Assembly (NCBI RefSeq): GCF_002999335.1
Contig: NW_020312590.1
Coordinates: 124,001-188,000 of the forward strand
Reading direction: 5' to 3'
From: Cyclospora cayetanensis
Taxonomy: Eukaryota; Apicomplexa; Conoidasida; Eucoccidiorida; Eimeriidae
DNA length: 64,000 nucleotides
This document shows, piece after piece, positions 22,501 to 31,099 of the stretch (positions are counted from its first letter, which is position 1; each line of letters starts with the position of its first letter). Both the position numbers and the translations under genes were made by a program. A model generated the notes under the pieces. It did no database searches. It saw nothing but the letters and a program-made list of their open reading frames with translations, and was not told the origin of the DNA.

Positions 22501-22562
22501 ACATGGCTACGCATGCACGTGCAACGCACGCTGGAGGAAGAGGCCTCCTCGCCACTGAGTAG
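19522..22562 (+). CDS. Unrecognised Gln-rich protein, ~465 aa, at least 6 exons
   Basis: Exons: 19522-19884, 20064-20132, 20537-20773, 21111-21223, 21434-21498 and 22012-22562, all GT-AG with agreeing phases. The N-terminal exon is Asn/Ser/Gln-rich. The following exons read as folded protein: SVAQWRDVLGTWRRQIHKW, LPAELYAQLLLLSVPDQVRL, NSPTAFVPNWFRVLFISDAV, then FEHAAEEAAQRRSEIAEAAG and AFRRAQERLADIYGAAGA. The C-terminal exon carries two CAG runs read as poly-Gln and a poly-Ser tract. No family recognised and no signal peptide seen. The start (ATG 19522) is the first in frame but an upstream exon is possible. Near 22390 the reading frame may shift by splicing to an alternative frame ending at 22638. 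The gene is convergent with the CPW-WPC gene, whose stop lies about 70 bp away. Confidence 0.6.
20250..20480. repeat. TGTATGTATATG microsatellite
   Basis: Imperfect TATGTATGTACATGTG repeats in the intron between exons 20064-20132 and 20537-20773 of the plus-strand gene. Confidence 0.85.
20885..21075. repeat. 24-bp T-rich tandem repeat in an intron
   Basis: About eight copies of a 24-bp unit containing TATACTCCTTCCTTTTTTGC; copies start at 20891 and 20915. It forms the 3' part of the intron that ends with acceptor CATAATTCAG at 21110, so the array supplies an extended pyrimidine tract. Confidence 0.9.
22112..22350 (+). repeat. CAG trinucleotide runs within a coding exon
   Basis: Two uninterrupted (CAG)n runs at about 22120-22170 encode Gln and an AGC-rich tract at about 22275-22320 encodes Ser in the 19522-22562 gene. 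Confidence 0.85.
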
Positions 22563-22634
22563 CGGCTGCAGTGACACCCACAGGGGCGCTGCAAATTTTA
22601 TTTGTGCCGCTCCCGGCTTAGCAACTCTGCACTA

Positions 22635-25600
22635 CTAGTAGCAGTGCCTCGTGCCGAGACTCGTCAGACTCAGTCGCGCACGACAACGTTTCCTGTCACG
22701 CCATCCACAGGGCCGCCTAAGGGCGGAAAGCCTTGAAGAAGCTGCGCAGATCTCGGAGTGAGGCTCCCCCGGAGCTGAAGAAGTGCATGGTGCAAGAAGC
22801 TGTGGGGAGTGAGCAGTCGGCTCAAGAAGACGGACTCACCATGGCTTCGGTAAGCGCCTCCCCGTTCGCACACGGCCATGACACTAAAAGCATTCGCTGA
22901 GAATTCTACAGGCGGCAAGGGCGTGTGTCTTCACCGCAGCAGCAGCAACAATTGCACAAGAGCAGCAGCAACAATAGTACAAGAGCAGCAGCAACAGTAG
23001 TACAAGAGCAGCAGCAACAATAGCACAAGCGCAGCAGCAACAATTGCACAAGAGCAGCAGCAACAATTGCACAAGAGCAGCAGCAACAATTGCACAAGAG
23101 CAGCAGCAACAGTAGTACAAGAGCAGCAGCAACAATAGCACAAGAGCAGCAGCAACAGTAGCACAAGAGCAGCAGCAACAATTGCACAAGAGCAGCAGCA
23201 ACAATTGCACAAGAGCAGCAGCAACAATTGCACAAGAGCAGCAGCAACAATTGCACAAGAGCAGCAGCAACAATAGCACAAGAGCAGCAGCAACAATTGC
23301 ACAAGCGCAGCAGCAACAGTAGTACAAGAGCAGCAGCAACAATTGCACAAGAGAAGCAGCAACAGTAGCACAAGAGCAGCAGCAACAGTAGCACAAGAGC
23401 AGCAGCAACAGTAGCACAAGAGCAGCAGCAACAGTAGCACAAGAGCAGCAGCAACAATTGCACAAGAGCGCTAACCTTTGCACCGTTTGCTCATGTGCTT
23501 CTTGCCTTCTTCAGGCAAGTCGACGAACTTCTCTTGCTGTCTGCACGGCCCGGCATAGCCTTCCTGAAGATTCAGTTTAGGAGTAAGGCGGATGAGGAGT
23601 TTGGTGTGGGTTTAGCGCTGGGGGAGAGCCTTACAGGAGCCTCGCAGACGTCTCTGCTCAGCGTCCAAGCGAGAGGACAGGGAGCTGAGTAGTCGCGCAT
23701 GCAGGTGGGAGCTCCGCAGCTGAATGAGACGCCGCACGTGTCTTCTGTTTCTGCCATGGAGGCTTCTGCCTCCGCGCCTTTCGCCGTAGTATCCATAGCC
23801 GTCAGACCACCAGTGCAGGGCCCTGCATACTCTGCCTGAGGAAGCGCATGCAGTTAAAAAAGGGGGCTTGTGCTAAGACTGGGGGCAAATACGCAAAACA
23901 CACGCCTCGCAGAGAGCACGCAAGAAGAAGAGGCGCTTGGCGCGCAGCGCAGCGTCGAGAAGAAGGCCAAGAACCGAGAGAGAAGCGAGGCATAGAAAGA
24001 GAGATAGAGAAAGGAAAAAGAGAGAAATAAATAACAGAGAAAGAAATAACAGAGAAAGAAGAAAGGGTATCGGGTGCGTGTTTGGCAGTTAGGGAGGGAG
24101 GCTGCCGCTTTTGTGTAGGTACAGAGGTGTAGAGAGGCGTTTGCGCCTTATTTTGACTGCCACTTTTCTGGTGATATTTGTGAGGGGAATCTGGAATTTT
24201 ACTGGCGGGTAACATTTGTTGTCTTCTTTCTGCGTCCAGGTGTCTGGACAGGGGCCCTTGTGGCTGCCTTCCGCGCAGGAAGTTTTACAGGGAAAGAGGA
24301 CTTGGCACTTTTCTTCGAAGCGTTTCTTGAGCTCCGGAGAAGCACCGACGGCCTGTTGTTTGCTGCAAGGGCCGCTGTACGCTTCAGGCGCCTCGCAGAT
24401 GTCTCCTGCAATCGAGGGTGTGTGGCTGTCTTTTCGCGTCGGAGTTTGGCGAAGACTGCGTCTCACCGCTCAAAGTCCAACTCTGCGGGCAGGCAGCTGA
24501 GAAGTCGCGACGGCAGGGAGCTGCACAGGGCCCTGGGAAGATTGAGATGCGCGACTTGAACGCGGCGTTTGGATGGTGGAGGTGTTGGCAGCAAACCTAC
24601 AGAAGGCTGTGCAGGCTGTTGACCAGCGCTGCTTCTCCGAGCTGCAGACGAGGCGTGAGAAGTTCGACTGCGCAGTTAGGCGCTGCACATCACGGGGTGC
24701 GTTCACGTACACGGACATGACTGCGAAGTTCGTCTTGCGCGCGCATCGACCTGCAAGGGTGCAGCATGCAGTATGCAGAGTTGAAAGAGGCCGTTCAACC
24801 ATCTCGCCCAGCCCTTCACCCTCCGCTTTCATCTGCCTGCCTACCTGCATAAGAAAAGGGGGCCTGACAGAAGCCGCCTCCTGCTCTGCGAATGCATCAC
24901 GAGCTCTTAAACTCCAAACGCTTAGGCCTTCTAACTCGAAACGCAGCACGCTTACTCCGTCCAGTCCTCCGGGCAGGGGGCGTCGAAATCTCGCGTGCAT
25001 TTCTTCAGGCTGGTTTTGTTCACAACCGACGGTGTCGCATGCCAAAGATGTGTGAGAGCTTAGAGTTTGGCGGGATCTACGGGGAATGGTCTCACCAAGG
25101 CCAAGAAACAAGGCACTCGTTTTCGAGCTGCTGCTTTTCTTCCTGACTCACGGCAAATGATCTCTCCTTCTCGCACTTGCCTACACAAGCCACCCGCGAA
25201 CTGGCAACTTTGGCAGGCAAGCGCTAATTCCCAAGCCCTCACCAATGTACGTCTTGGGAGCCTTGCAGGCGCTTTCTCCTGGAAGCGGCGTCCACGCAAA
25301 GGGGCACAGAGTCGAATAATTGTGGTCGCAGCTCTTCAGCTCCGCAAAGGCCATTCGCAGTTGTTGCGCTGCTGCAGCCGACATTTCGGATTCCAGCCCC
25401 GACAAATCGTACCCCAAGAGGGAGGCTTCTTCTGCTCTTTCCTTTGCGGCAGCTGCTCCGACGTTTTCCAAGGATCGCTCCATCTGAATCTCGGTGCCTG
25501 TCTCTCCCGCGTGTGCAACACTCAGGTGTGCCGATTACCATGCCTTTGCACTCATCACCCAGCTCCGCTATCCTCTGTTCTTTCTCCAACATCTCTTGCT

Positions 25601-26101
25601 CTTCCTCTGATGATCGTGCTCTACAAATTCCTGTTTCGGGTGTACGCACTTGAACAGGTCGGCCCACCATCTTTCATCTGCAAGCAGGACTTGAGCATAT
25701 CTGGCTCAATTGATGGCCTGTTTATGAAGGGAATCTGCGATATTCTCGAATTAATATGTAGGGATGAAGCTCGAAAGTCGAGGGTCCTTTACTTTTTCTG
25801 CCTCGGGTTTGATTTCTTTTCTACACTGCTCCTCCTTCTCTTCTTTTGTCAGCCTCTTCATGGACGCCCTCTCCACTTGGAGTTTCCTCTTCAGCTCATC
25901 GCATTCCTTTTGCCTCTGCTCATCGAAATTCAGAATATTATTTATATCCGAAGAGGAGGAAGGAGAAGGAGTGGGGGCCGTAAGCGGGGGGGGCGCCGAC
26001 TGAAATCGGAACGCACCAGCGGGGACAAGGAAGCACGAAAAGTACAGAACAGGGAACAAAAGCATTGCCAATAATGAGTAGATAAGCTTATATAATCTCA
26101 T
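22635..26101 (-). CDS. Secreted CPW-WPC domain protein, about five domains, ~13 exons
   Basis: CPW-WPC proteins are apicomplexan-specific secreted Cys-rich proteins; in Plasmodium they occur on ookinete surfaces. The signal peptide begins at ATG 26101 (MRLYKLIYSLLAMLLFPVLY). A charged, coiled-coil-like segment follows. Exons I can place: 26101-25793, ?-25539, 25483-25243, 25180-25096, 25009-24956, 24885-24845, 24749-?, ?-24467, 24405-24203, 23835-23635, 23563-23476, 22883-22840 and 22799-22635. Domain signatures in order: LCPFAWTP...CKAPKTYIGKC with LENECLVSWPC; CTRDFDAPCPEDWTE with FCQAPFSYAGRC; RRDFSAACPQSWTLS with CEAPEAYSGPC and FPC for WPC; GPCPDTWTQ with CYPPAEYAGPC; RDYSAPCPLAWTLS with CEAPEGYAGPC and KRCKVSWPC. 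Several exon borders split the same conserved codons (the G of YxG and the C of WPC). The second and fourth domains appear to lack a clean WPC. Less certain: the exon joining residues 103 onward, the 24749-24467 interval and the last exon. Confidence 0.88.
22937..23470. repeat. 23-bp minisatellite filling an intron of the CPW-WPC gene
   Basis: About 23 head-to-tail copies of a 23-bp unit: invariant ACAAGAGCAGCAGCAACA plus a variable core (ATTGC, ATAGC, GTAGT or GTAGC). It lies wholly between the exons 23563-23476 and 22883-22840. Because 23 is not a multiple of three, each minus-strand frame stays open as Leu/Cys/Ala-rich pseudo-protein, which I reject as coding. Confidence 0.95.
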
Positions 26102-26756
26102 TTTAAACGCTATTGGAGCAATATGCAAAAAGATCGCTCGTTCCATTTAGGTCTTTATCATTCCTTCGTGCAGACCACTGGACGTGTCCGGTGTATCGAC
26201 ACACTTCCTTGAAAGAAAACCGCGAGGAACAGAGTGGAAGCGAGAAGTATTCATCCCTCAATCAATTCAACTCATGTTAAACACTACACAGCACTTCGTA
26301 CTGCCTGAAAAGGTGCAATCCATTACTACAGTATGCACATGTTTGTGGTTTCTTGCTGACGAATGCGTCCTATGCCACACCAGTCGAACCGCAAGACACT
26401 GTCGAAGACAAAGTTGGCGACTTTCCTCTGTCCCTTAGATAAATTAGCTGGACATCAGCTGTCTATACTACTTTAAATGCGTCTTTGAAATACTTTGCAA
26501 TTATTTAGCGGAAGCAAGGAAGCCCTTTTAGCTGGTTGGTTTGATGGATTATTCAGTGTATGATTTGACGAATAGGGAGTGAGGAGAGATGTTTTGATGA
26601 GTAATTCCAGGAACCATCGATCCAAAAAGCAAATTGAAAAGCATTCGAATGTGCAGCAGAGAAAAGACCTCATTGCTATCGGCTGCTGCCTCCTCAAGTT
26701 GCTCTTTCACGCATTTGTGAGGTTCTTTTCAGGTTTCAACAGCTTGGGGAAAATAG
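26102..26756. other. Intergenic, upstream of the CPW-WPC gene
   Basis: No coding signal. It presumably contains the promoter and 5' UTR of the minus-strand CPW-WPC gene and the 3' region of the next minus-strand candidate. An upstream in-frame ATG at 26146 would lengthen the CPW-WPC signal sequence by 15 residues. Confidence 0.4.
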
Positions 26757-27637
26757 CTAAAGGAGGTACCTAGAAACGAACCCGTCAAAACGAGAAAAAA
26801 AGAAAACATATTTCTGGAGGCCCTCTGGCCCTTGCTTTGTGCCCGCTTTATTGTGAATTGCTTCCCACGGTTTCGTTTTAACCCTTGCCCTGCAACTGCT
26901 CACATGTTCTACTAGCTTAGATGCATTGGCAATTCTCCTAGCCACGTGAGCCCCCCTTTCAATCTTTGGGTACCGCAGCCACCGATAGTCGATGCTACTC
27001 AGCCAACGCTGCTGCTTGCAAGGGGTGGAAGCGTTCCGACACTTCTTCTCCCCCACCCCTTCCAAAAACGAGTGGCCGTATCTCACATTTGTAGCGACAG
27101 GCATAGACGCAAAAGCAGATAGTAGCTGAGAGGGAAGAAGCCTTACAGTGGCAGTGAGAGCACGCACGGCTAGCAGTAATGTCAAGAGGTGCAGCAACAG
27201 CAACAAGGACTGTGCCCCAGCATTCAAGAGCTGCGCTACAACAGTAGCCCCTCCGGATGCTGAGCGTCTTTCTGGATGGGCTGCGCCAAAGATCGTTTGC
27301 TGCGTTTTATGGCCACAGCGAAAACTACACACAGAAAGGCATTCGTTTTCGAGTCTCTGCGATTCATACCTCTCAAGCTGAGCAAGTATGAGAAAGTTAC
27401 ATAGAGGGTATGCCCGCGAGTACTTGGCGCACAGAGTTACACATGTAGAAACTAAGTGTGTACATAAAAATAGACATGAATAGACAAAACGCACGCGCAG
27501 TCGTACCTTTGTTCTCTCGTACATACATACGTGCATCCATATATACGGCGAAACGAATACCCGTTGAAACCAACGATTGCAGGAAAAAGAAGAATACCAG
27601 CCATCAAGCAATGACCATTAGAGGTGAATGCCTTCAT
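26757..27637 (-). CDS. Hypothetical secreted or membrane protein, 2-exon candidate
   Basis: Exon 1 would start at ATG 27637, with a signal-like stretch MAGILLFPAIVGFNGYSF and a donor GCC|GTATAT near 27545. Exon 2 would follow the acceptor CTTGCTCAG near 27380 (LERYESQRLENECLSVC...) and run to the stop at 26757. It contains six cysteines in its first third and one strongly hydrophobic stretch (SLLLLLHLLTLLLAVRAL). The C-terminus is basic. No family recognised. Open-frame length and the acceptor are the main support. Confidence 0.38.
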
Positions 27638-28825
27638 ATACGATCATCCTCGTGCTTCCCTGAAAAGCTGCTGGGAATACTAGAGCAGCGTAGCTCGGTA
27701 GGACTGTGGCGAAAGTGAGTAGAGAGGACCCGCGAGTTTTTTCATGCAAATCGGCACGTGATACTCATCTTCCTTCCCTTCCAAACCAGCAGCCCCACAT
27801 CCGGCCGCATGCACGGAGATTATGATGGTTATAAACTCTATAGCTCTAATCTCTTGAGGTGTGTGCACGTGTGTGAAGGTGCTGACGGTTGCTAATGGCT
27901 GCGTCGAGGGACCCGAAGGGCCGGCGGGAAGTAGGAGAGGACATGAACGGATTGTATCAAGAGTGTGCTACTTGCTTGCTGAGTGTCTCCAGCTACACGG
28001 GGTATGAGAGCGAGGGGACTGCCCTGGCGTTTTTCGGCACCCTACAGGGCCATAACACGCGCAAGCGGAGAAGGCGGCCTAAGGGAGGCATGAGCATTGC
28101 ATCTCAGTCTTGAACGGTTCCCCTCTTAGTAGATAGGCGCGTGTCGTGGGGTCTCTCTATTGAAACTCAACTCTGTAATTTGCATCCGACTTTCGCGGAT
28201 CGGTCACATGGGAGCGGTCGGCGCACCAGCACATGCAGCAAGTCTGGCGCATCCGCTGGCATCCGTCGAGAAGATCGCGCGAGCTGGCGAGAATAAAGGC
28301 AAGGAAGCGGTATTGGGGGATGAAGGTAGAGGAGCTGGGTCTATAAAGTCGATTAGAAGACCTCCTCCTGCTGCATTTGAAACATGGCAGCGGTTAAGAA
28401 GCCTCCTTCTCGATGTACCACCTCAAGGGCCCTCCCTCCCTGCCTCCCCCCCCTATGGCGTTGCGTCATTCAATCGCCTCCGCGCCTCATGGTTTTGGCG
28501 TTTTGCCGCCTTTTCCGGTGCTTTTCCTGTTTTTTCCTCATTATTTCATCGGAATTTTTCATTTTTGGCTAGGTTACGGTGTTCAAAGGTATTATTCCCC
28601 AGAGGTCCTGTTGCTCTCTGACCGCGCGCGGTTTCGCCTGCGGCGCGGCTAGTTGCTAAATGGCACTGGCAGTTGAGCGACTCTGCTCATTTCGCCGAAG
28701 CCCCTCGTCACATCTCTCATTTTTAACACTGCCTGCGCTCTCCCTGCTCCATTGTCTCGGGCCCAGAAGCCTGGGTGTCTGAGGTTTCAGCTCTGCAGCC
28801 TGTTGCGCTCGCGAGCCCTCGAAGA
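27638..28825. other. Intergenic region
   Basis: Only short open frames (for example 27895-28113, starting MAASRDPKGRREVGEDMNG) with no recognisable features. The last few hundred bases (28400-28800), T-rich and C-rich, probably include the promoter and 5' UTR of the acylated protein gene at 28826. Confidence 0.4.
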
Positions 28826-29950
28826 ATGGGGCTTTTTTCATGCCTAAAGGGAAAAAACAAGCGCCGCTCGAAGCAGAAACCGTCGGATCGCTCCGAAGAG
28901 CGGCCTCCGACTGAAGAGGGCGACGATGTCATCGTCCTGTATCCGCTGTACGATCCGCGAAGGCTAGTCGCGAAGGGTGAAGAGCCTCGCCTTCTGGATC
29001 AGACCGAGAGGAACGGCGGCGGTCTCTCAGAGCCAGGGAATGGCTTGAAAGGCCACAGTCTCAGCAAGCAGCTGACGGAGATTCCAATCGAGATGCGCAG
29101 CGGCGAGGGAGTCCTCGTGCCGCACAGCGAAACTGATCAGATGGAAGATGAACTCCTCGAAGACCAGGATATAGCCGACGCTTCCAGCGATAGCCCTCTA
29201 GAAATACCCCGCGGCGATGAGTCCCCCCTCTCCGCTAGCTCCATGGAAAACGCCCTCGCAGCCTTAGGGGCCCCCTTCAAATCCCCTGCTCCTCCCTCCG
29301 CAAGAAGACGGCAAGACACCACTGCCTCGCGGCTTCCTCCGCCGGACGAAACTCCGCCTGCAGCGCCCCCGCGGCAAATCCCCCCAGTGCACGGCAAGGA
29401 GGAGCAAACGCCATGCCCTGCAACAGCGCAGCCGACGCGTGCAGAAAGTTCTCCCCCCCCTCCTGAGACTCCCGCAGCGGTCCTTCCTTCACAGGCTCAG
29501 CCCTCCGTGGCACCACCTCCTAGCGCCTCACCGCCTGTAGGGACGCCTCGAGAGCCTCTGTCGTCTCCGACGTACAGCCGTGCGTCGTCTTCCCGCAACA
29601 GCAGCAGGAGCAGCAGCAGCAGCAGGAGCAGCCGCCGAAAAGGGAGGAAGGTTTACGACATCGAAACCGTTCCGACGGCTCCCACAACGCCTCGAAACAT
29701 GCGCGTTCTTGAGTGCAGCAAACAGCCGCGCTTGCTGCTGCTGCAGCCGCACATCCAGCCACACCCAGCCACAATCCGCATGCAGCGGGAAGGCCGGCGC
29801 ACAAAGCTGCGCTGCAAACAGCTGCAGCTAGCCATCGACATGTATGCTGCACGGGGCGGCATTGACCTTTTCAAAGTGCCGTCGCACGACACAGAAAACT
29901 GCGAACCATGCAGGTTCTCAGACTTCACCGACACGCCCCTTCTCTGGTAG
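28826..29950 (+). CDS. Single-exon protein with N-terminal myristoylation/palmitoylation motif, 374 aa
   Basis: I chose ATG 28826 because it gives MGLFSCLKGKNKRRSKQK: Gly2 for N-myristoylation, Cys6 for palmitoylation and a following basic patch, a standard dual-acylation membrane anchor. The next segment contains DDVIVLYPLYDPRRLVAKG. Residues about 90-290 are acidic then Pro/Ser-rich and probably disordered, with an AGC run read as Ser/Arg. The C-terminal ~80 residues look ordered: RKVYDIETVPTAPTTPRNMR, RTKLRCKQLQLAIDMYAARG, then IDLFKVPSHDTENCEPCRF, ending FTDTPLLW. No intron is needed. No family recognised; likely a peripheral membrane protein (plasma membrane or inner membrane complex), by inference from the anchor only. 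The frame stays open upstream to 28775 but without an ATG. Confidence 0.82.
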   Translation: MGLFSCLKGKNKRRSKQKPSDRSEERPPTEEGDDVIVLYPLYDPRRLVAKGEEPRLLDQTERNGGGLSEPGNGLKGHSLSKQLTEIPIEMRSGEGVLVPHSETDQMEDELLEDQDIADASSDSPLEIPRGDESPLSASSMENALAALGAPFKSPAPPSARRRQDTTASRLPPPDETPPAAPPRQIPPVHGKEEQTPCPATAQPTRAESSPPPPETPAAVLPSQAQPSVAPPPSASPPVGTPREPLSSPTYSRASSSRNSSRSSSSSRSSRRKGRKVYDIETVPTAPTTPRNMRVLECSKQPRLLLLQPHIQPHPATIRMQREGRRTKLRCKQLQLAIDMYAARGGIDLFKVPSHDTENCEPCRFSDFTDTPLLW

Positions 29951-30285
29951 CAGCAGCGTGAACGGATGCCACACAGGCAACTCGCGGAGAACGTGAGGCT
30001 TTGCAGAAGAAAGGGGGGAGAAGGAGGAAGAAGAAGAAAGGAGGGGGGAGAAGGAGGAAGAAGAAAGGGGGGAGAAGCAGGAGGAGAAAGAGGGTTTGAA
30101 TGCATCCGCTTCTCGGTGGCAGAGGCATGAGGGATTCGCCTGCCACTCTAGGCCTGTGGCAAGGGCGGCGCTGTGTGCATGTAGCGTTTTGATATTCTGC
30201 TTGGCTGCTCGTGGCGCAGCGGTCAAAATACGATACGATGCGCGACTAGCGCTGCAAAAGTGTCGGTTTTCACCCTAACGGCCAC
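29951..30285. other. Convergent intergenic spacer with GGAGAAG-rich tract
   Basis: It contains an AAGAAGAAAGGAGGGGGGAGAAGG purine run (about 30005-30092) between the 28826-29950 gene and the minus-strand frame ending at 30286. Both probably have their 3' UTRs here. Confidence 0.6.
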
Positions 30286-30798
30286 CTAGGAGGCCTCGTT
30301 TTTGCCCATATTCCCTCGCCCTTTTTCCTTTCGCACTACTCCTAGAAGGCTCTCTGAATTCCTCGCTCGCTCCCCTGGAGGGAGCACGCGCACACGGGTA
30401 GACAGCCCTTTCTTTTTCACCTCCTTAGACCGAGACGACTTTTTGCACAGGTGCAGCGCTCTTGCGCTTGTTAGAGAAAGGGGCGCAGTGTGTGGAGAGA
30501 TGGGGTAGGCCTCATACACATCGTCAAAGCCACTTGCACCGAAGCCAGCTTCGCTGCGTAGCCTTCTGTAGCGCGCGTCTTGACGACTTCGCAGTGTGCA
30601 GAACGGATGTTGCAGCTGTTGTTGCAGTAGCGGTCCTTCCAGTGGCAAGTTGAACGAAACCTTTCCAAAATCGTGCAGCTGCATTAGGCCTTGCTGTTTG
30701 GGGGAGCTGCTTGCTGCCGAAGCCGCTGTAGCAACGCGGTCCTTGCGGTAGAAGCAGCAACAGCAACAGCAGGAGCACTTGCAGGAGCAGGAGAGCAC
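30286..30798 (-). CDS. C-terminal coding exon with Cys-rich start, partial
   Basis: An open frame reads CSCKCSCCCCCCFYRKDRV, then non-repetitive sequence such as QLHDFGKVSFNLPLEGPLL, GFGASGFDDVYEAYPISPHT and SSRSKEVKKKGLSTRVRVLP, ending NMGKNEAS. The Cys cluster comes from a GCTGTTGCTGTTGCT run and may be an artefact of frame. The remainder looks like real protein. Upstream exons are not resolved: it may be the last exon of a small gene, or a continuation of the coiled-coil gene at 31100-34587 if the stop at 31100 is spliced out. Confidence 0.4.
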   Translation of the reverse strand: MLSCSCKCSCCCCCCFYRKDRVATAASAASSSPKQQGLMQLHDFGKVSFNLPLEGPLLQQQLQHPFCTLRSRQDARYRRLRSEAGFGASGFDDVYEAYPISPHTAPLSLTSARALHLCKKSSRSKEVKKKGLSTRVRVLPPGERARNSESLLGVVRKEKGRGNMGKNEAS

Positions 30799-31018
30799 AA
30801 CGTCTCTCAGAAGCGTGACTGCTCCGTGATCGCACGTGTGGTGTTGTGGCTGCTTGCTAATGAATCGTTCGCCACTGGTCGGCTCGCCTTCAGGCCCAAC
30901 AGCCTGCGGCGAACACCTCTCTCAGCGCGTGTCGGCTGCTGCATGCAGCTGCCTCTGTGCGTCTCTGCGTACCTGCAAGCTAAAGACGTGCTCGCGAGGG
31001 CTTCAAGAAACCTCAGAC

Positions 31019-31092
31019 AGCATGCTTGCATGCATCCATGCTTGCATGCATACATGCTGCATGCATACATGCTTGCATGCAGGCATGCCATA
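31019..31092. repeat. TGCATGCA palindromic tract
   Basis: Repeated GCATGCATACATGCTTGCATGC-like sequence, a tract of nested TGCATGCA palindromes. Related tracts occur at 12535-12595 and 21738-21772. Confidence 0.8.
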
Positions 31093-31099
31093 TGGGGCT

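Noticed and set aside
22937..23470. CRISPR-like array with regular 23-bp period
   Set aside because: The units are contiguous with no unique spacers, there are no cas genes, and the host is a eukaryote with spliced genes; this is a minisatellite.
22884..23483. Three Leu/Cys/Ala-rich open frames of about 170-200 codons
   Set aside because: They arise from a 23-bp minisatellite whose period is not a multiple of three; flanking CPW-WPC exons show that the array is an intron.
30205..30282. Possible tRNA (A-box-like TGGCGCAGCGG)
   Set aside because: No pairing anticodon or T-arm can be drawn and there is no B box, so the match to the A-box consensus is likely chance.
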